Source of the DNA: an uncultured Porphyromonas sp.
GTDB lineage: Bacteria; Bacteroidota; Bacteroidia; Bacteroidales; Porphyromonadaceae
Direction: 5' to 3'
DNA: 17,043 nt
Assembly (NCBI RefSeq): GCF_905372525.1
Contig: NZ_CAJPPN010000049.1
Coordinates: forward strand, 1 to 17,043
Shown here: positions 15,140 to 17,043 of the stretch, piece by piece
Position numbering within the stretch: position 1 is the stretch's first letter
Layout: each line of letters opens with the position of its first letter
The notes under the pieces: model-generated
Told to the model about the DNA's origin: nothing
Seen by the model: only the letters and a program-made list of their open reading frames with translations
The model's database searches: none
Position numbers and translations under genes: made by a program

Positions 15140-15607
15140 ATGCAAGCCATCCTCACCAGGAGCCTCCTGCTCCTCGTCCTCGTCCTATCCCTCGGCACGG
15201 CCTGCCGCAAGATCCCCGTGGGATACCTAGACACCACCTACGCCTCCTTCCCCCAGAGGGAGGTGCAGGTCTACCGCACGGTAGCCGACGACAACCCCCA
15301 CAGCAAGACCAAGCCGTACCCAGCCCCCTGGACGAGCCAACGTATCCAAGGGGTCTCGGGGACAAACCCCGTGAACTTCGAGTACCTAGGGGTCACGGTC
15401 TCGGATGGTGGTGATGCCGCCACCTTCAGCTCCTGCGTCACCTCGGGCGAGATCACCGTGGCGGGCGGGACGATCAACGTCTTCCCCTCCGCCGTGGACA
15501 AGCTCCCCAATGGTCGCTACAGCGTGAACCTCCGGGTCTACAACGAAGGCTACTCCCGCGAGCTCATCGGGCTCTGCACCTTCATCATCCAGGACAAGGA
15601 GAACTAG
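15140..15607 (+). CDS. Short accessory lipoprotein of the SusCD cluster
   Basis: This 155-residue protein has a hydrophobic signal (MQAILTRSLLLLVLVLSLG) with a lipobox-like GTAC and probable lipidated Cys22. The mature part starts RKIPVGYLDTTYASFPQREV. That opening recalls larger DUF5007-type lipoproteins of SusCD loci, but this is far shorter and I hold the link as weak. Residues 60-155 look like one beta-sandwich: alternating strands around VNFEYLGVTVSDGG, GEITVAGGTINVF, GRYSVNLRVYNEGYSRELI and LCTFIIQD. Two further Cys (in SSCVTSG and GLCTFI) might form a disulfide. It lies 17 bp after the FAS1-like gene and 30 bp before the thioredoxin-fold gene, so it belongs to the operon. A surface accessory binding role is inferred from position only. 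Confidence 0.6.
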   Translation: MQAILTRSLLLLVLVLSLGTACRKIPVGYLDTTYASFPQREVQVYRTVADDNPHSKTKPYPAPWTSQRIQGVSGTNPVNFEYLGVTVSDGGDAATFSSCVTSGEITVAGGTINVFPSAVDKLPNGRYSVNLRVYNEGYSRELIGLCTFIIQDKEN

Positions 15608-15637
15608 CCCCGTCCCACCATACACTTCAGACAACCA

Positions 15638-16954
15638 ATGAATAAGCTCAAGCATATCCTCCTCAGCCTACTGCTGCTCCTGATGGTGCAGCCCGTATCG
15701 GCACAGCAGGAGCAAGGTATCCGCTTCTTCAAGGGTACCTTCGAGGCTGCCCTTCAGGAAGCTCAGCGCCAGGGCAAGCCCCTCTTCGTAGACTTCTACG
15801 CTACGTGGTGCGTCCCCTGCAAGAAGATGGAGAAGACCGTCTTCACCCAGCCCGAGGTAGGCGCCTACTTCAACGAACGCTTCGTCTGCCTACAGCTCGA
15901 CGCCGAGAAGCCCGAGAACGTCGAGACGGCCAAGAAATACAAGGTAGAGGCTTTCCCCACCCTCGGGATCATCGCCTCCGATGGCAAGGCCATCTCGATC
16001 AACGCCGGCTTCGTGCAGGCCGCCGAGCTCATCGAGTTCGCCAAGACGGCTCTCGGCGAGATGAAGGGCTTCGAGCAGTACTGGGAGGATCACCGCAAGT
16101 CCCCCCAGGATCTCAGCATCCAGCAGGAGCTCCTCATCCAAGCCCCCCGCTTCCTGACTACCCAGGATGGGATGGACGCAGAGAAGTGGGTCGTACGTGT
16201 ACGCAAGCTCTACAAGAGCTACCTAGAGCGCAAGATGGCCGATGGCTCCATCATCAACAAGAAGGACTACATGATCATCAGCTCCCTCGGCGGGAACGAT
16301 GAGTCCGAGACCCAGCAGATGGTAGAGTACATCAACGCGAACCTCGACAAGTGGATCAGCGCCGTCGGCGAGTCCGCCGCCTACTACATCATCGAGAAGA
16401 ATGATGAGCGCATGCTCAACCTCGTCAAGGACGGCAACATCAAGTACAAGGAGTATCTGGAGAAGATCCGTACCGACTACAAGAAGGCCTACGACGTCAT
16501 CAAGCTCAAGCACACCACTCCCTACCAGAAGTCCCTCGACTACTACGATGCCCTCTATGCGATCTACAAGGACAAGAATGTCCCCACCTACATAGAGCGC
16601 ATGAAGCACTACCTCGATACTCTCGGTGAGGATGCCAACGGCTCTGACTATGCCTCCGCAGCTCAGTCTCTCTACTACGCTGCAGCCTCTAAGCTCCGTC
16701 CCGAGGATCACCGTCAGGCCATCGCTTGGCTCGAGAAGGCGATCCCCACCGAGACCGTCATCATGAGCAAGGTAAACTACCTCGTCATGGCGGGCGACTC
16801 CTACAAGGAACTCAAGGACTACGCAGCGGCTCGTAAGTACTACAATCAAGCCTATGCCGAGAGCCTGCAGCTAGCCTCCATGGAGCAAGCCCAGCAGATG
16901 GTACAGGGGGCGATCACCTACAAGCTCGCCACCCTCGACCTACTCGAGAAGTAG
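15638..16954 (+). CDS. Secreted thioredoxin-fold protein with C-terminal helical/TPR region
   Basis: This 438-residue protein has a signal peptide (1-22, ending PVSAQ) and no lipobox, so it is probably periplasmic. Residues 28-140 form a thioredoxin-like domain: GKPLFVDFYATWCVPCKKME carries the redox motif CVPC (C58, C61), and VEAFPTLG holds the expected cis-Pro (P107). This resembles the thioredoxin_7/DsbD-gamma type with an N-terminal helix before the first strand. The rest, about 150-438, is mostly helical and charged and ends in TPR-like pairs such as YKELKDYAAARKYYNQAYAE. Such proteins reduce or shuffle disulfides of exported proteins. As the last gene of the cluster it may keep the lipoproteins or protease in the right redox state, or reduce disulfides in imported peptides. 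The terminator at 17009 follows. Confidence 0.85.
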   Translation: MNKLKHILLSLLLLLMVQPVSAQQEQGIRFFKGTFEAALQEAQRQGKPLFVDFYATWCVPCKKMEKTVFTQPEVGAYFNERFVCLQLDAEKPENVETAKKYKVEAFPTLGIIASDGKAISINAGFVQAAELIEFAKTALGEMKGFEQYWEDHRKSPQDLSIQQELLIQAPRFLTTQDGMDAEKWVVRVRKLYKSYLERKMADGSIINKKDYMIISSLGGNDESETQQMVEYINANLDKWISAVGESAAYYIIEKNDERMLNLVKDGNIKYKEYLEKIRTDYKKAYDVIKLKHTTPYQKSLDYYDALYAIYKDKNVPTYIERMKHYLDTLGEDANGSDYASAAQSLYYAAASKLRPEDHRQAIAWLEKAIPTETVIMSKVNYLVMAGDSYKELKDYAAARKYYNQAYAESLQLASMEQAQQMVQGAITYKLATLDLLEK

Positions 16955-17008
16955 CTCCCTCGCCTGCTCCATCTGGGGCAGTCTTTCCCCGCCCTCCTCG
17001 ATCATTCG

Positions 17009-17043
17009 ATGCCCCCAGTGCCCCTGGCTCTGGGGGCATTTCC
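17009..17043 (+). terminator. Terminator of the protease/SusCD cluster
   Basis: ATGCCCCCAG (17009-17018) pairs exactly with CTGGGGGCAT (17030-17039) around an 11-nt loop, followed by TTTCC at the window edge. It lies 55 bp after the stop of the thioredoxin-fold gene and would end the operon. Confidence 0.85.

Noticed and set aside
16223..16849. 208-codon minus-strand frame opposite the thioredoxin-fold gene
   Set aside because: It is the antisense shadow of a clear gene. Its Val/Leu/Asp bias comes from the complementary codon pattern.

Overview
The window looks like a chromosomal segment of a Bacteroidota bacterium, most likely Porphyromonas or a close relative, and GC-rich for that phylum (mid to high 50s percent by eye). 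The support is a SusC/SusD pair with a TonB-dependent receptor carrying an STN domain, several lipoproteins with Bacteroidota-style lipoboxes, a fimbrillin-like lipoprotein, and upstream boxes matching the Bacteroidota -7 consensus TAnnTTTG. The species call is inference from family content only. No tRNA, rRNA, CRISPR array, transposase or integrase is visible.

Layout. Positions 1-98 hold a short 9-bp tandem array and no gene. A perfect 58-bp palindrome (99-156) then acts as a probable two-way terminator. On the minus strand lie a small outer-membrane beta-barrel protein (165-707) and a Na+/H+ antiporter NhaA (837-2192). The 474-bp divergent gap 2193-2666 is the most structured non-coding stretch: GC-rich hairpins, six GTGTACAC-type palindromes spaced about one DNA turn apart, six 9-bp tandem repeats, and a TACATTTG box just before a DUF389 membrane protein (2667-4010). 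After a terminator and a long leader comes a fimbrillin-like lipoprotein (4427-5833), followed by a 56-residue acidic small protein (5862-6032) and a strong terminator.

The right-hand 10.7 kb is one plus-strand operon-like cluster: M16 zinc protease (6373-9243), SusC-like receptor (9371-12832), SusD-like lipoprotein (12841-14385), FAS1-like lipoprotein (14412-15122), a 155-aa lipoprotein (15140-15607) and a secreted thioredoxin-fold/TPR protein (15638-16954), closed by a terminator at 17009-17043. The last five genes are 8-30 bp apart. No glycoside hydrolase, polysaccharide lyase or sulfatase is present. The simplest reading is a peptide or protein-fragment acquisition locus: SusD and the two accessory lipoproteins bind substrate at the surface, SusC imports it with TonB energy, the M16 protease degrades it in the periplasm, and the thioredoxin-fold protein handles disulfides. 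That job is inferred from content and order; the substrate cannot be read from sequence.

The least explained signals are the composite control region ahead of the DUF389 gene, with a related 9-bp array at the left edge, and the non-canonical make-up of the protease/SusCD cluster.
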